DNA of 64,000 bases from a virus (IMGVR_UViG_3300008516_000204:1-64000); one strand, 5' to 3'; positions 8,940 to 17,609 are shown, counted from the first letter of the stretch. Notes: generated from the sequence alone by a model not told the origin. Numbers and translations are program-made.

Positions 8940-10697
8940 TTATTTTCCAAATACGATTCTGTTCCAACCTCTATCGGTTGTCTTTTTCACATCTCTCTTC
9001 TCCTCATCATTTTTCTTATCAGCATAAGGAGCATCTGCTATAAAACTTTTTCTCTGTGGTTCTTTTTTTACTTTTTCTTTCGTTTTTTCGACTTTCTTTT
9101 CTATCTTCGGCTCTTCTTTCTTTTCCTTGGCTTTAGGTTTCTCAGCTAAAAGTTTCTCACCACAGTCTGGACAAACTTGTTCAATACAAGGAGTACCTCT
9201 TTTGTGCTCTACTTCTTTATCACATTTAAGACAGTAACAAGTACTTCTGCCTCCAACTCCCTGTCTTGGATTACCTTGTCCTTGACCCTGCCCAACTTCG
9301 GGAGCTTTCTCTTCCACTTTAGATTCCTCTACTGCTTTCTCTGGAAGTCTTGAGAGAACCTCATCAATCTTTTTACCTAAATCCTTAAGGCTCGCTAAAA
9401 TTTCTTTTAGAGGAGCTTCAGGAGCTGGGTATTGTTTTCCAGCTTCTTCTTCCTTTTTAGGATATGGGTATTTTTCAGGATAAGGATATTCCTGTCCAAC
9501 CAACTTCGATACCTTTGCTTTTATCTCCTGCAACAACGCTTTTACATCTTCATTGGTCTCTTTTGCGAGAAGCTTATCCAATAAGAAAATAATCTCCTTT
9601 ACCTCTTCACCTAGTTTTGCATAAGGGTATGGATAATAAGGATAGGGATATTGTTTAGCATCTTCAACCTCATCAATTAGAAGTTCCCAGGTTGCTTCAT
9701 CATCGTCTTTTACCTCTTCTTCCTTTTTTTCTTCTACTTTAGGTTCTTCCTTCTTTTCTTCAACTGGTTCAGATTTTTCCTCTTTTGCTTCTGAAACTGT
9801 CTCACCAGTTTTATCTGGTAAAAGATTAATTTGAATAGTAGAAGTGTCATCTGAGGTTGTAGGAGCAGCTTCAGCCTTTGTATCCTCAACTTTTTCTTCG
9901 GACTTAATTTTTTCAGCAGCTTCTTCATCCTCTTTTTCGTACTTCTCCAGATCCTTCTTCTGAGCATCCTCCTTCTCTTCTACTCTACTATCCTCTTTCT
10001 TTTCTACCTTTGTGGGCTCTTCTTTTTTCTCCTCCACAACTTCTTCAGCCTTCTTTTCCTCGGCTTTGGGTTCTGTAGTCTCAACAACATCAGAAGTTCC
10101 ATCAGAAACAGTAATGTCGGTAGTATCAGAATCAGTAGTTTCGATTTTCTTTTCTTCTGCCATTTCTTTCCCCTCCTCTCTCTTTTTGATTTCGTCTGTA
10201 ATCGCTGTGTTAAAAGATTTATTTACTAATGCAAATTTCGCTTCAGGATTAGCTGGTAATCCAACAACACTTACCTCAAATAATTCTATGCCTGTAACCT
10301 CATTATAGCGTTTACCGTCTTTTCCCACTTTTTCCTCCGATGCTATCACTCTACCACCGATGCTGAAACTATCAAGGATGTCCTCTTCTATCAGTGTCCA
10401 CAGTTGGTCGGCTGTCTGGGAAATCTCAACAACAACTTTCAAACCCTTATCATCGATTCCTGTTTCAATGACTTTTCCGACGGGAAATTTTTGATGCTCA
10501 TGTTCGTAGAAAACAGTATGGTTTTCAAGCAAGTGGTCAGCAGCCTGTCGTAACGCTTCTATAGTGATAACTTCATTCTGCCTATCGAGGGCAGCAGTAG
10601 AAGCATACCCTCTGATAAGACGTTTGCCATCCTTTTTAGATTTCTTCAGAATATCTGTGTAAACCTTAAACTGTAAATTATCAAATAAATTGTTCAT
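8940..10697 (-). CDS. HK97-type prohead protease fused to a long charged scaffold-like tail
   Basis: This 585-residue protein starts with a complete prohead protease domain (about 1-165). It contains RGYASTAALDRQNEVI, the likely catalytic His in FYEHEHQKFPVGK and the Ser in DSFSIGGRV, with the family closing motif FEVSVVGLPANPEAKF. A tail of over 400 residues follows. It is rich in Glu and Lys, has Tyr-Pro repeats (YPYPYYPYPY and similar), and includes a Cys4 zinc ribbon (CYCLKC then CPDCG). The tail probably acts as scaffold and is removed on maturation. Fusion of protease and scaffold is known, but this length, the zinc ribbon and the YP repeats are unusual. Confidence 0.85.
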   Translation of the reverse strand: MNNLFDNLQFKVYTDILKKSKKDGKRLIRGYASTAALDRQNEVITIEALRQAADHLLENHTVFYEHEHQKFPVGKVIETGIDDKGLKVVVEISQTADQLWTLIEEDILDSFSIGGRVIASEEKVGKDGKRYNEVTGIELFEVSVVGLPANPEAKFALVNKSFNTAITDEIKKREEGKEMAEEKKIETTDSDTTDITVSDGTSDVVETTEPKAEEKKAEEVVEEKKEEPTKVEKKEDSRVEEKEDAQKKDLEKYEKEDEEAAEKIKSEEKVEDTKAEAAPTTSDDTSTIQINLLPDKTGETVSEAKEEKSEPVEEKKEEPKVEEKKEEEVKDDDEATWELLIDEVEDAKQYPYPYYPYPYAKLGEEVKEIIFLLDKLLAKETNEDVKALLQEIKAKVSKLVGQEYPYPEKYPYPKKEEEAGKQYPAPEAPLKEILASLKDLGKKIDEVLSRLPEKAVEESKVEEKAPEVGQGQGQGNPRQGVGGRSTCYCLKCDKEVEHKRGTPCIEQVCPDCGEKLLAEKPKAKEKKEEPKIEKKVEKTKEKVKKEPQRKSFIADAPYADKKNDEEKRDVKKTTDRGWNRIVFGK

Positions 10698-12532
10698 TTC
10701 GTTTCCTCCTCTTTCGGTAACTCACTCTTTTCCATAGTCCAAATATCTGTTTTCGGATCTTCTCTCACAAATATATATAATCCTTTAAGATTTTTTCCTT
10801 TAAATCTGACTTTCTTAAATAAATCCGAATCCTCCAAAACTTCCGCTTTACCATCATCTGTCAAAACCGAATAAGCGGGCGTATTTTTTGTAGGATTAGC
10901 ATCAGCATTAACAATGGTCCACAATCTTTCCAGATGGTCCATCCAAACTTTATCATCTTTTTTCAATCGTGGAAATAGAACTGGTTTGGAAGTATATCTC
11001 TCACCCTTTTTGTCTTTAACAGTATAAATTTGCCCTTGAGATGTTTCATCCACTTTTTCCACTACGGTTACTTCAATAAGTTCATCTATTACTCCAGCAG
11101 GAGCCAGTGAACCATCCCATTCAAGTGCTTCCCTCACTTTACAAGGCTTATATATACAGGTTGTCTTATCAATTACTGATGGGTTTTCTGTGCATTGAAA
11201 ATGTGGAAAAGGCATTTCTCCATTATCTATTCTTACATCCCAGTATTGTTCCGATGGTCCACGCCTCACGACTATCTGTCCACGAAACCAATGCCAATGC
11301 AATGCAAATGGAAATGTTCCAACTTTCTTCTCTACAGATTTCTTTTTCGGTTGCTTTTTCAAATATTCAAAATAGGCATCCCTAATTTTCCTTCTTTCTC
11401 CAAGGCTTTCTTTAGTCCAGTATTTGAACTCAATAGGAACATTCTTTTTCAAATCTAATGGCAGTGCTGAAAAGCCTTTCGGTGGAACCCATTTTTTATT
11501 CACTGCTCGTCGTGAAATAACATAGGGGGTTTGCACAATCGGTTGAATACAAACCCAGAATACACCCAGTTTTGGTTTTCCTTCTGGAATTTTTGATGGG
11601 GGCAAAATAATTTTTTGAAGTTCGGATTTTCTAAACACTACGCAACCATTTTTGGTCAATGGAACCCAATTAATTTCAGTTGGATTGAGCTCCTCATTTA
11701 CATAAGCCAATGAAGCATTAAAACTGTTTAAAACATATTCTGGTAAAATTCCTCTCTTTACTAAACTTTCAAAAGCCTTCTGCTCTAATCTGCGAAATAC
11801 TAATCTGCCTTTTAGTTTTCCATCCATCCAGTATTCGTGATAATAACTTTTCTGGCAAAGATACTGTGCCTTGCCCTTATCTACGATTAAAAATACCGCT
11901 GGATATTCCTTAGTGGCTCCTACCGTTCCTTTCGGTGCGACTCCTTGAACCTCCATCCACTCAATTGGTATTCTTGCTTTTTCGTGTGCCCTTAATTCAG
12001 TCGGCTTTATCTGTCCAGCAGCAGTTCTCCGCATTGCAAATTTTCCAGTTTTCCAATCTATTTTAAATGCTTTACCTTCTTTTTCGATTCGCCTTGCCTC
12101 TTTCATAGTCACTACTGGCTCTTTAATAACGCCCTTTATCAAATCATCTATCGTCCAACCAATTGCATATTCGCCACGCTTCGCTATTATACGCAAATCG
12201 GTATGACAGCTCTTGCCTCGCCAATGATGATGGCATATATATTTATATGGACCTTTATCCTCGGCTGGAACTTCCTTGTATAGTAAAACTTGCTTCTCAA
12301 GTCTTTTTTTGGCTTCTGCTAATTCCTCTGGTGTAGTTTCCAAAAATTTTCTTTCCCTTTCTGAAAAATATTTCTTCATTATCTCATTATAGTACTTTCT
12401 AGAAAGTTTTTTCATTTTCTTCGGTTTTGCTGTAAAGACAGAAGGATTTTTTCTTTTTCTTTTAAGTAATTCTTTTAGTATCTTCCGCCCTAATACTAAT
12501 AATTCTTTTTTTGAAACTTCACTTAATTTCAT
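10694..12532 (-). CDS. LigD 3'-phosphoesterase-like protein (two motif copies)
   Basis: This 612-residue protein has a basic N-terminus (1-60). A segment around residues 99-130 reads HHHWRGKSCHTDLRI then IGWTI. It matches the H-x(5-6)-H-x-D-x-R core and following W of the 3'-phosphoesterase domain of bacterial ligase D. A second, weaker copy near 410-440 has LHWHWFRG and YWDVRIDNG but lacks the middle His. That domain trims 3'-phosphate or ribonucleotide ends. The gene overlaps the protease by four bases and follows the ligase after one base, so it probably works with the ligase on DNA ends. Substrate and activity are inference. Confidence 0.65.
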   Translation of the reverse strand: MKLSEVSKKELLVLGRKILKELLKRKRKNPSVFTAKPKKMKKLSRKYYNEIMKKYFSERERKFLETTPEELAEAKKRLEKQVLLYKEVPAEDKGPYKYICHHHWRGKSCHTDLRIIAKRGEYAIGWTIDDLIKGVIKEPVVTMKEARRIEKEGKAFKIDWKTGKFAMRRTAAGQIKPTELRAHEKARIPIEWMEVQGVAPKGTVGATKEYPAVFLIVDKGKAQYLCQKSYYHEYWMDGKLKGRLVFRRLEQKAFESLVKRGILPEYVLNSFNASLAYVNEELNPTEINWVPLTKNGCVVFRKSELQKIILPPSKIPEGKPKLGVFWVCIQPIVQTPYVISRRAVNKKWVPPKGFSALPLDLKKNVPIEFKYWTKESLGERRKIRDAYFEYLKKQPKKKSVEKKVGTFPFALHWHWFRGQIVVRRGPSEQYWDVRIDNGEMPFPHFQCTENPSVIDKTTCIYKPCKVREALEWDGSLAPAGVIDELIEVTVVEKVDETSQGQIYTVKDKKGERYTSKPVLFPRLKKDDKVWMDHLERLWTIVNADANPTKNTPAYSVLTDDGKAEVLEDSDLFKKVRFKGKNLKGLYIFVREDPKTDIWTMEKSELPKEEETK

Positions 12533-12533
12533 A

Positions 12534-14540
12534 TTAGTCTTTCCACTGATTATTCCTCATTTTCCAAGAAGCATAGGCACAACCCAATCGCCAATCATCA
12601 CGAAGTACTGCATCCCCCAATTTAGTCGGGTCATAGGTTCTAATATCTATAATTTTTTGTAAATAAACTTTGTAAATAGTTTCGCCTTCCATTGGAATTA
12701 TTTTTTCCTGAAATACTAATCCTGCTTTCGCTTTCCTCACAGCACTATCTATCGTATCAACTTCTTTATCGGTTTTTCCGAGTTCTCTCGGAGACCAAGC
12801 TGTTACCTTTATCTCATCAGTTTTTTCATCTCGTTCCAAATTAAGTGTCTCATATTCCAGCAAAAATACATCGCCCTTTTTCATCGGTCGTGCGGAGGAA
12901 AATGTTTTCCCGACTTTGAGATATTTTTTCCCACCGATTTCTACTATAAGTTTTTCTGTAACTTTCTTACCCTGCGGGTCAAGTCCAAAAAGATAATTCC
13001 ATATATTTTTCACTTTTGTTTCTATGGCTTCTATGACAATTACATTCGCAACTCCAGAATTGTGAAATTTCCACTGATTACTTCTTTTCCCATCTAATCT
13101 ATATTTAGCAGTTGAGAGTTTAATTACATTTCCTTCTGAGCCATCAAGTTTTCTAAGAAATTGTGTGTGCTTTCTGATGTCTTCTACTGTCTTACTTAAA
13201 ACTGCTGGTACTCTATTCAATTTATATTTTAAATTTGGTTTTCTCCAAGTTGCTTGGGGAAATTTCAAAGTTTTTAATGCCTCCAACCTTTTTTCAAATG
13301 ACTCATTATGAATATCCTTACCATTCAGATAAGTTATGTCATAAACATTTGCAACTAAACCAGTTTCGTCTGGTTCTCCTTTTCTGTGAACTCGCCCTAT
13401 AACAGCTTCTCTCGGTTGATGTTTTAATCCTCCATCTACAGTTTTCCACAACTCAACCTCTGCTACAAACGAAAAATTATCGGAATCGAGTTTCTTTAGC
13501 TCCTCAACCAACTCTGGAAATCTGTCAGTATTATCCTCACCATCTTCACTAATAATTTTTGCTTTACCTTTATCATAGTGAAACTCCAAATTCAATCCAT
13601 CATATTTTTTTGTGGAATACCAAGGCCCCTTACTTTCATTTGCTACAATTGATACAAATAAATCTATAGTTTGTCTTTCTCTTGGAAAATATCCTCTTAT
13701 CGGTTTAAGTGGTAAATAAAATCTGAATAACTTGACTTTATCTTCTTCTGCCGAGGCTTTTGCCTGAGCTTTTATTTCTGGGGATGCTGCTCTTTGTTTA
13801 GTAGTTAAATTTTTCAGGCTCATCTCTACTATATTAAATTCTGGATTTAAAATAAATTCCAATTTACCAAGACAAATATCTGTATCGGATGGCTTAAAAT
13901 TAGCATCAAACCGATACCTGATTCGATGCCAGTATTCTTTAGGAAGTGCTCTCCATATTCTAAACTTGATAGCGACTGAAATAGATGGCGGAAGTTTTGG
14001 ATAGCTAAAAACGAAATCAATATATCTCTTAGTTTCACCTTTTGCTGGTAGTTCGCCAACTAACCACAGAAACTTTTCCTCAAACACAACAGAAGATAAA
14101 CCTTTCAGAATATCATCCAAACAAATATCCTCGCCAATTTCCACGCCAGATGAGCCAACTGGAATATAAGATTTTTCCTCTGATTTTTCTTCCATAACAG
14201 TCATCTGTAATTTTCCCAGTGGAACATTTGAGGTAAAAGGTCCTCGATAGGCATCCATCATAAAATGGCTACGACTTTTTAAATTGTCATCGAGTCCCTG
14301 CATTAATTTTTCTTCCAACTCTCGAAGCATCCTATCTGGTAGATACTCAGCTCGGTATAAAATATCAAAATCACCCTTTGTTTTCTTCCTATTAACTATC
14401 CCTCCTGTCAAAAATAGAAAGGGATTTTTTATTACAAAAGAATCCATAACTGAAATTACTTCCGATAATTTAATAGGTTTCATATCAGGAGTTACCTTTC
14501 TGGGATTAACTATTAAATCTTTTTTGGTACTTTCTTTCAT
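12534..14540 (-). CDS. ATP-dependent DNA ligase with N-terminal nucleotidyltransferase-like region
   Basis: This 668-residue protein has ligase motif I at residues 311-316 (KKYDGL, nucleophile Lys312). Motif III-like AEVELW lies near 360, motif IV EGNVIKL at 469-475 and motif V around QWKFHN (Lys491). An OB-fold-like part covers 530-590. The first 230 residues contain two copies of a pattern like a nucleotidyltransferase fold (FLTGGIVN with GDFDI, then FLWLVGELP with IDFV). It seals DNA nicks. Its place between portal and protease suggests late expression and possible packaging in the head. No Shine-Dalgarno precedes the ATG; a structured element lies upstream. Confidence 0.8.
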   Translation of the reverse strand: MKESTKKDLIVNPRKVTPDMKPIKLSEVISVMDSFVIKNPFLFLTGGIVNRKKTKGDFDILYRAEYLPDRMLRELEEKLMQGLDDNLKSRSHFMMDAYRGPFTSNVPLGKLQMTVMEEKSEEKSYIPVGSSGVEIGEDICLDDILKGLSSVVFEEKFLWLVGELPAKGETKRYIDFVFSYPKLPPSISVAIKFRIWRALPKEYWHRIRYRFDANFKPSDTDICLGKLEFILNPEFNIVEMSLKNLTTKQRAASPEIKAQAKASAEEDKVKLFRFYLPLKPIRGYFPRERQTIDLFVSIVANESKGPWYSTKKYDGLNLEFHYDKGKAKIISEDGEDNTDRFPELVEELKKLDSDNFSFVAEVELWKTVDGGLKHQPREAVIGRVHRKGEPDETGLVANVYDITYLNGKDIHNESFEKRLEALKTLKFPQATWRKPNLKYKLNRVPAVLSKTVEDIRKHTQFLRKLDGSEGNVIKLSTAKYRLDGKRSNQWKFHNSGVANVIVIEAIETKVKNIWNYLFGLDPQGKKVTEKLIVEIGGKKYLKVGKTFSSARPMKKGDVFLLEYETLNLERDEKTDEIKVTAWSPRELGKTDKEVDTIDSAVRKAKAGLVFQEKIIPMEGETIYKVYLQKIIDIRTYDPTKLGDAVLRDDWRLGCAYASWKMRNNQWKD

Positions 14541-14560
14541 ATTTTTAAAAATGTTAGGAG

Positions 14561-14641
14561 GACGAATAAGAGGATATCCTCTATATTAGCCCTGGGTTAG
14601 GTCATCTTTTTTGGCTACTTTGGACCCATCCCCTATTCGTC
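14561..14641 (-). ncRNA. Structured intergenic RNA element between portal and ligase
   Basis: GACGAATA at 14561-14568 and TATTCGTC at 14634-14641 are perfectly complementary. They extend inward with GAGGAT and ATCCCC (one mismatch), closing an 81-base element that fills the whole gap. Inside, on the transcribed strand, GGGT/ACCC and TAGCC/GGCTA are ordered so that they could form a pseudoknot. AGAGGATATCCTCT at 14569-14582 is itself a perfect 14-base palindrome and offers an alternative fold. It could regulate the ligase gene, which lacks a ribosome site, or process the portal message. I do not recognise a known class. Confidence 0.45.
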
Positions 14642-16015
14642 TCATTCCCTTTCCTTATCTTCTTTCAAAAATTTGATAATTCTTTTCGATCTCTTATCTC
14701 TTTTGGTCTCTTTTTTTCTCTGTTTCTTTTTTGGCTTTTCCTGTGGTTCTTCAATTTCTTCTTGCTCAATTGAACGCTTTTTCTTGGATGGTAATCCCCT
14801 GTCTCTGCGAACTTCCTCGATATCACGAATTCCAGCCTCCAAATCAATCTGGTCTATCTTTGCTGCATCCAAAGCATCTCGTAAATCCAATTCAGCAAAT
14901 TTAAAAGTATATTTATCTGTAAACTCCGAAATTAATGACTTATTTAATTTGGCTGCTATCATTTTTTGGAGTGGAATAATCTTCTCTGTTTTAAAAGCGT
15001 TTGCCTGTTCCTTACTATTGGCTCTATTGCTCGATTCAACAATTCCAACCATAATCGGAGGAACACCAAGAACAGCCAAAATCTCATCTCGGTTAAACTT
15101 CCGCTGATTCAAAAACTCCATATCCTTTGGAGGAGTTCCGATTGGAGTTATCTTTGCCCCGCCTTCTGTTATAATTGTCTTATGGGATTTGCCACTACCC
15201 TTGTAAACAGTTCGCCAATATTCCCTCATTCTCTTCAGCTGTGGTAAGGTACAATTACCTAAATCAACATGAAGTCTTGGTGTTGCATCATTTTTGAAAA
15301 AGTCTTTATTATAAGCTTGAGCATAAAGGTCAGTTTCAATAGGTATGATTAAACTTTCTAAGGGAGATAAACCATAGACCTCTGAACCAGGATTAATTAA
15401 CCTAAAGTGAATAATCTGATTAAGGTCGAATTCGGCAACTACCTGCCAGTCAAAAACTTGAACATAACCCAATATTTTCCCATGCTCATCAACTTTTATT
15501 CTCATTGAGGGACAATATACATTATAAAGGGCTACTGGTAAATCAGTAACCCTATCTCTCACAACCTCAATATAGGCATCGCCATAAATATGCAAATCTG
15601 TAATAATTTCAGCAACTATATCTGAAAATGTATCATCTGCATTGGGTTCTTCTAATAAGTCCTTTAAAGCTCCTATCTGTGAGTTTGAAGATAACTTCTT
15701 GCTCAATACAGCTTCTTTTGAATCAATCGCACCCTCTATAGAAACCAAACGCCACCCGTTTGAGGTGGCGGTTCTAACTATAACATCGACGGCTGCCCGA
15801 ACCCAAGATTCTTTCTTGTATATCTGCTCCAGCATTGAGTAACTAACACGGGTGTCCCTACCTTTGGTTGAATCGCTTTCGCTATAATCGTGAATATATG
15901 ATGCTGGGTCTACTTTGGGCTCTTGGACCACTTTTTTCTGTAGATCTTGTATCTCTGCAATAAGCTTATCTTTTTCTCGCTTATGCCTATTAAAGAAAGG
16001 AAAGGCCAAATTCAC
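14642..16015 (-). CDS. Portal protein
   Basis: This roughly 457-residue protein forms the portal vertex through which DNA is packaged. It shows the family pattern: an N-terminal coiled coil, an AAVDVIVRTATSNGWRLVS helix, a stem region with DAYIEVVRD, and the conserved FNRDEILAVLGVPPIMVGIV followed by NSKEQANAFKTEKIIPL. The tail is strongly basic and Glu/Lys-rich. The frame opens with a GTG at 16015. An AGGAG overlaps that codon and is better spaced for a TTG at 16009, so the start may be six bases later. It is the first gene of the late operon. Confidence 0.9.
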   Translation of the reverse strand: MNLAFPFFNRHKREKDKLIAEIQDLQKKVVQEPKVDPASYIHDYSESDSTKGRDTRVSYSMLEQIYKKESWVRAAVDVIVRTATSNGWRLVSIEGAIDSKEAVLSKKLSSNSQIGALKDLLEEPNADDTFSDIVAEIITDLHIYGDAYIEVVRDRVTDLPVALYNVYCPSMRIKVDEHGKILGYVQVFDWQVVAEFDLNQIIHFRLINPGSEVYGLSPLESLIIPIETDLYAQAYNKDFFKNDATPRLHVDLGNCTLPQLKRMREYWRTVYKGSGKSHKTIITEGGAKITPIGTPPKDMEFLNQRKFNRDEILAVLGVPPIMVGIVESSNRANSKEQANAFKTEKIIPLQKMIAAKLNKSLISEFTDKYTFKFAELDLRDALDAAKIDQIDLEAGIRDIEEVRRDRGLPSKKKRSIEQEEIEEPQEKPKKKQRKKETKRDKRSKRIIKFLKEDKERE

Positions 16016-16050
16016 TCCTAAAATTGTAAAATTAAGACCAAAAAGATATT

Positions 16051-16068
16051 AGGGGACAAACTACCCCT
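16051..16068 (-). other. Hairpin in the portal leader
   Basis: AGGGG and CCCCT flank an eight-base loop immediately downstream of the presumed late start site. It may shape the 5' end of the late message. Only the stem is visible; the role is inferred. Confidence 0.4.
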
Positions 16069-16075
16069 CACTACT

Positions 16076-16081
16076 ATTATA
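16076..16081 (-). promoter_or_regulatory. Candidate late promoter -10 box
   Basis: On the minus strand a perfect TATAAT occurs about 60 bases before the portal start. At the expected spacing the -35 region reads TTATAA rather than TTGACA. A -10 without a good -35 is what one would expect of a late promoter that needs a phage factor, such as the sigma region-4-like protein at 30540. This is a prediction. Confidence 0.45.
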
Positions 16082-16223
16082 CGTAAAAAGTCCAAAAATT
16101 ATAAGTAAAATTTTAAAATAATTTCTCTAAATAGCCCTCTACTTACAAAACCATAAGGCAAGTAAAATTTAACATATTGGCATTGAAAGAGTTATAACTA
16201 TTTTGTTTGCATCTAATAGCCCA

Positions 16224-16260
16224 AATACTACTAATTACTAATAACTACTAAAATAGTATT
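16224..16260. repeat. AATACTA/TAGTATT dyad with internal TACTA copies
   Basis: AATACTA at 16224-16230 is the reverse complement of TAGTATT at 16254-16260, and TACTA repeats lie between them. It may bind a regulator or initiator protein. Confidence 0.4.
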
Positions 16261-16272
16261 TCTCTCTGAATT

Positions 16273-16302
16273 TGTCGCAAAAAGTTATAATAATATGCGA
16301 CA
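16273..16302. repeat. TGTCGCA/TGCGACA inverted repeat
   Basis: TGTCGCA at 16273-16279 and TGCGACA at 16296-16302 form a perfect 7 bp inverted repeat with a 16-base AT-rich spacer. The size suits an operator for a dimeric repressor. Confidence 0.45.
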
Positions 16303-16401
16303 GGCATCCAAATTTTGGAACTTTTCTGATTTTTTCGCAGAAAATTAAGGTATCACCCCAACCACTACAAAAATTTGGAACTATCAATTACTACTTATAA
16401 G

Positions 16402-16463
16402 TTGTATGTAAACCTACAGTAAACTGTATAAAACTATACATAAATCTGTATAGATACATACAA
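16402..16463. repeat. Nested dyads and a CTGTATA direct repeat
   Basis: TTGTATGTA (16402-16410) and TACATACAA (16455-16463) are perfect inverted repeats. Within them ACAGTAAACTGT is a near-continuous palindrome, and CTGTATA occurs at 16424 and 16446, a spacing of 22 bp or two helical turns. The pattern fits cooperative binding of an initiator or repressor. Confidence 0.5.
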
Positions 16464-17032
16464 TTCAAAGATATGTGAGAATAGAATTACCAAACAAATA
16501 GTGAGATAAAGGTGTTAATGTTAGGTAATAAGTTACTATACAATATAGCAAGCCTAATCTGACCACAAAATTTTACTACAGGATATAGCAAATCTGGACT
16601 AAATCAAACCTTTGAAAAACAGTATAGAATGAGCTAAGGCAAGAATTATTGTAACCCCAATAAAGATAAAGAGATAAGTACAATCACACCGAAAAGTGTA
16701 AGAATATACACATATAGGTACCCACCGACCAACAATATCATCATAATTTTCGGAAATCATTTATAAATCCCGTTCAATAAATAAGTTGTGTCATTTTATT
16801 ATACTCGTCTCCTCAATCACAGCCTCCGACGACACCCGACGAACAGCGACGGGACGGCTCTGCCTCTCTATATCTGTTATGTTGCTCTGTATTTATACCC
16901 GTTATTTTTATCCCATTTATCCCCCCTGTTTTATTATAATTATATGCTACGGGCAAGAGTATCCCGTTTTTCTCTGTATGTTATAATAGTCTGCTATCTG
17001 TAAGGGTATTCAAAGTTTTTTTATTTTACCCC

Positions 17033-17060
17033 TTGACATTTCGGTATTTTGTGATAAGCT
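17033..17060 (+). promoter_or_regulatory. Early promoter, first of the series
   Basis: TTGACA at 17033-17038 is followed after 16 bases by TAAGCT within GTGATAAGCT, which aligns with the GTGGTATACT of the later promoters. It lies just before the first early gene and probably drives the early block. Confidence 0.65.
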
Positions 17061-17084
17061 ATAGAGTGGAAGGAGAAAAAGACG

Positions 17085-17204
17085 ATGAGAACGCTAAGAG
17101 GACAGGCAAGGGTGAGAGGAAGCAAAGGCCAGTCAGACATACTGGTTCTGGGGTTTATAGGTTATCTGGTTTTGATTGTGGTTGTGGTTCTTTGTATATT
17201 TTAA
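17085..17204 (+). CDS. Small single-span membrane protein
   Basis: A 39-codon frame starts at an ATG preceded by GGAAGGAG at good spacing. The product has a basic N-terminus (RTLRGQARVRGSK) and a long hydrophobic C-terminal span (ILVLGFIGYLVLIVVVVLCIF). As the first gene after the early promoter, it may act on the host membrane soon after infection. I do not recognise it. Confidence 0.6.
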   Translation: MRTLRGQARVRGSKGQSDILVLGFIGYLVLIVVVVLCIF

Positions 17205-17219
17205 GGGAGGCGATTTAAA

Positions 17220-17450
17220 ATGTTTTCTATAGACAGACAAGAGGAACGAGAGTATAACAAGAGATACGCTAAAGGGGTTAAACCTCGTTATTTTAAGGCT
17301 TATCAAAAATACCCCTGTGTTATAACTTCGGATAAGTGTCAGGCCAGATTGCTACAAAAAAGATTTAAGCATACCACTACAAAAAAAGAGGGTAATTTTT
17401 ATATTGTAACCTTACAGCCTAAAAAGATATATCCTAATGTTACTTATTAG
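17220..17450 (+). CDS. Small basic hypothetical protein
   Basis: This 76-residue basic protein is rich in Lys, Arg and Tyr, with YPCVITSDKCQARLL in the middle. A GGGAGG lies before its ATG. I do not recognise it; the charge suggests binding to nucleic acid. Confidence 0.6.
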   Translation: MFSIDRQEEREYNKRYAKGVKPRYFKAYQKYPCVITSDKCQARLLQKRFKHTTTKKEGNFYIVTLQPKKIYPNVTY

Positions 17451-17465
17451 AGAAAGGATTTTAAA

Positions 17466-17591
17466 ATGACTACTATTTACACTTGGATTTATCGCATACT
17501 GGAGACGATAGACGGGGAGCGGGGCTTGAGACTTCTGTCTTATGCAATAGCGGAACGATTAAAGATTAGATTGCTTAACAAAATTAAATAA
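17466..17591 (+). CDS. Small hypothetical protein
   Basis: A 41-residue frame with GAAAGGA before the ATG encodes an amphipathic basic peptide (WIYRILETIDGERGLRLLSY). Spacing to both neighbours fits an operon. Function unknown. Confidence 0.45.
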   Translation: MTTIYTWIYRILETIDGERGLRLLSYAIAERLKIRLLNKIK

Positions 17592-17609
17592 TAAAGGAGG
17601 CGATAAAAA

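Larger units (their letters stand above)
16082..17032. other. Gene-free divergent control region
   Basis: About 950 bases without a convincing gene separate the leftward structural genes from the rightward early genes. The first 650 bases are very AT-rich and dense in short dyads; the part around 16820-16860 is a local GC-rich island with repeated GACG units. An extended -10 (TGTTATAAT at 16979-16987) and a TATAAT at 16935-16940 face right but lack good -35 boxes. The layout fits promoters, operators and possibly a replication origin. I see no direct proof of an origin. Confidence 0.6.

Noticed and set aside
14673-15107. A 144-codon plus-strand frame opposite the portal gene
   Set aside because: It runs against a well-conserved portal protein and has no ribosome site or recognisable domain.
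17033-17218. A 61-codon frame beginning within the first early promoter
   Set aside because: Its start codon is part of the -35 box, so it would precede the transcript; the membrane peptide at 17085 in another frame has a proper ribosome site.
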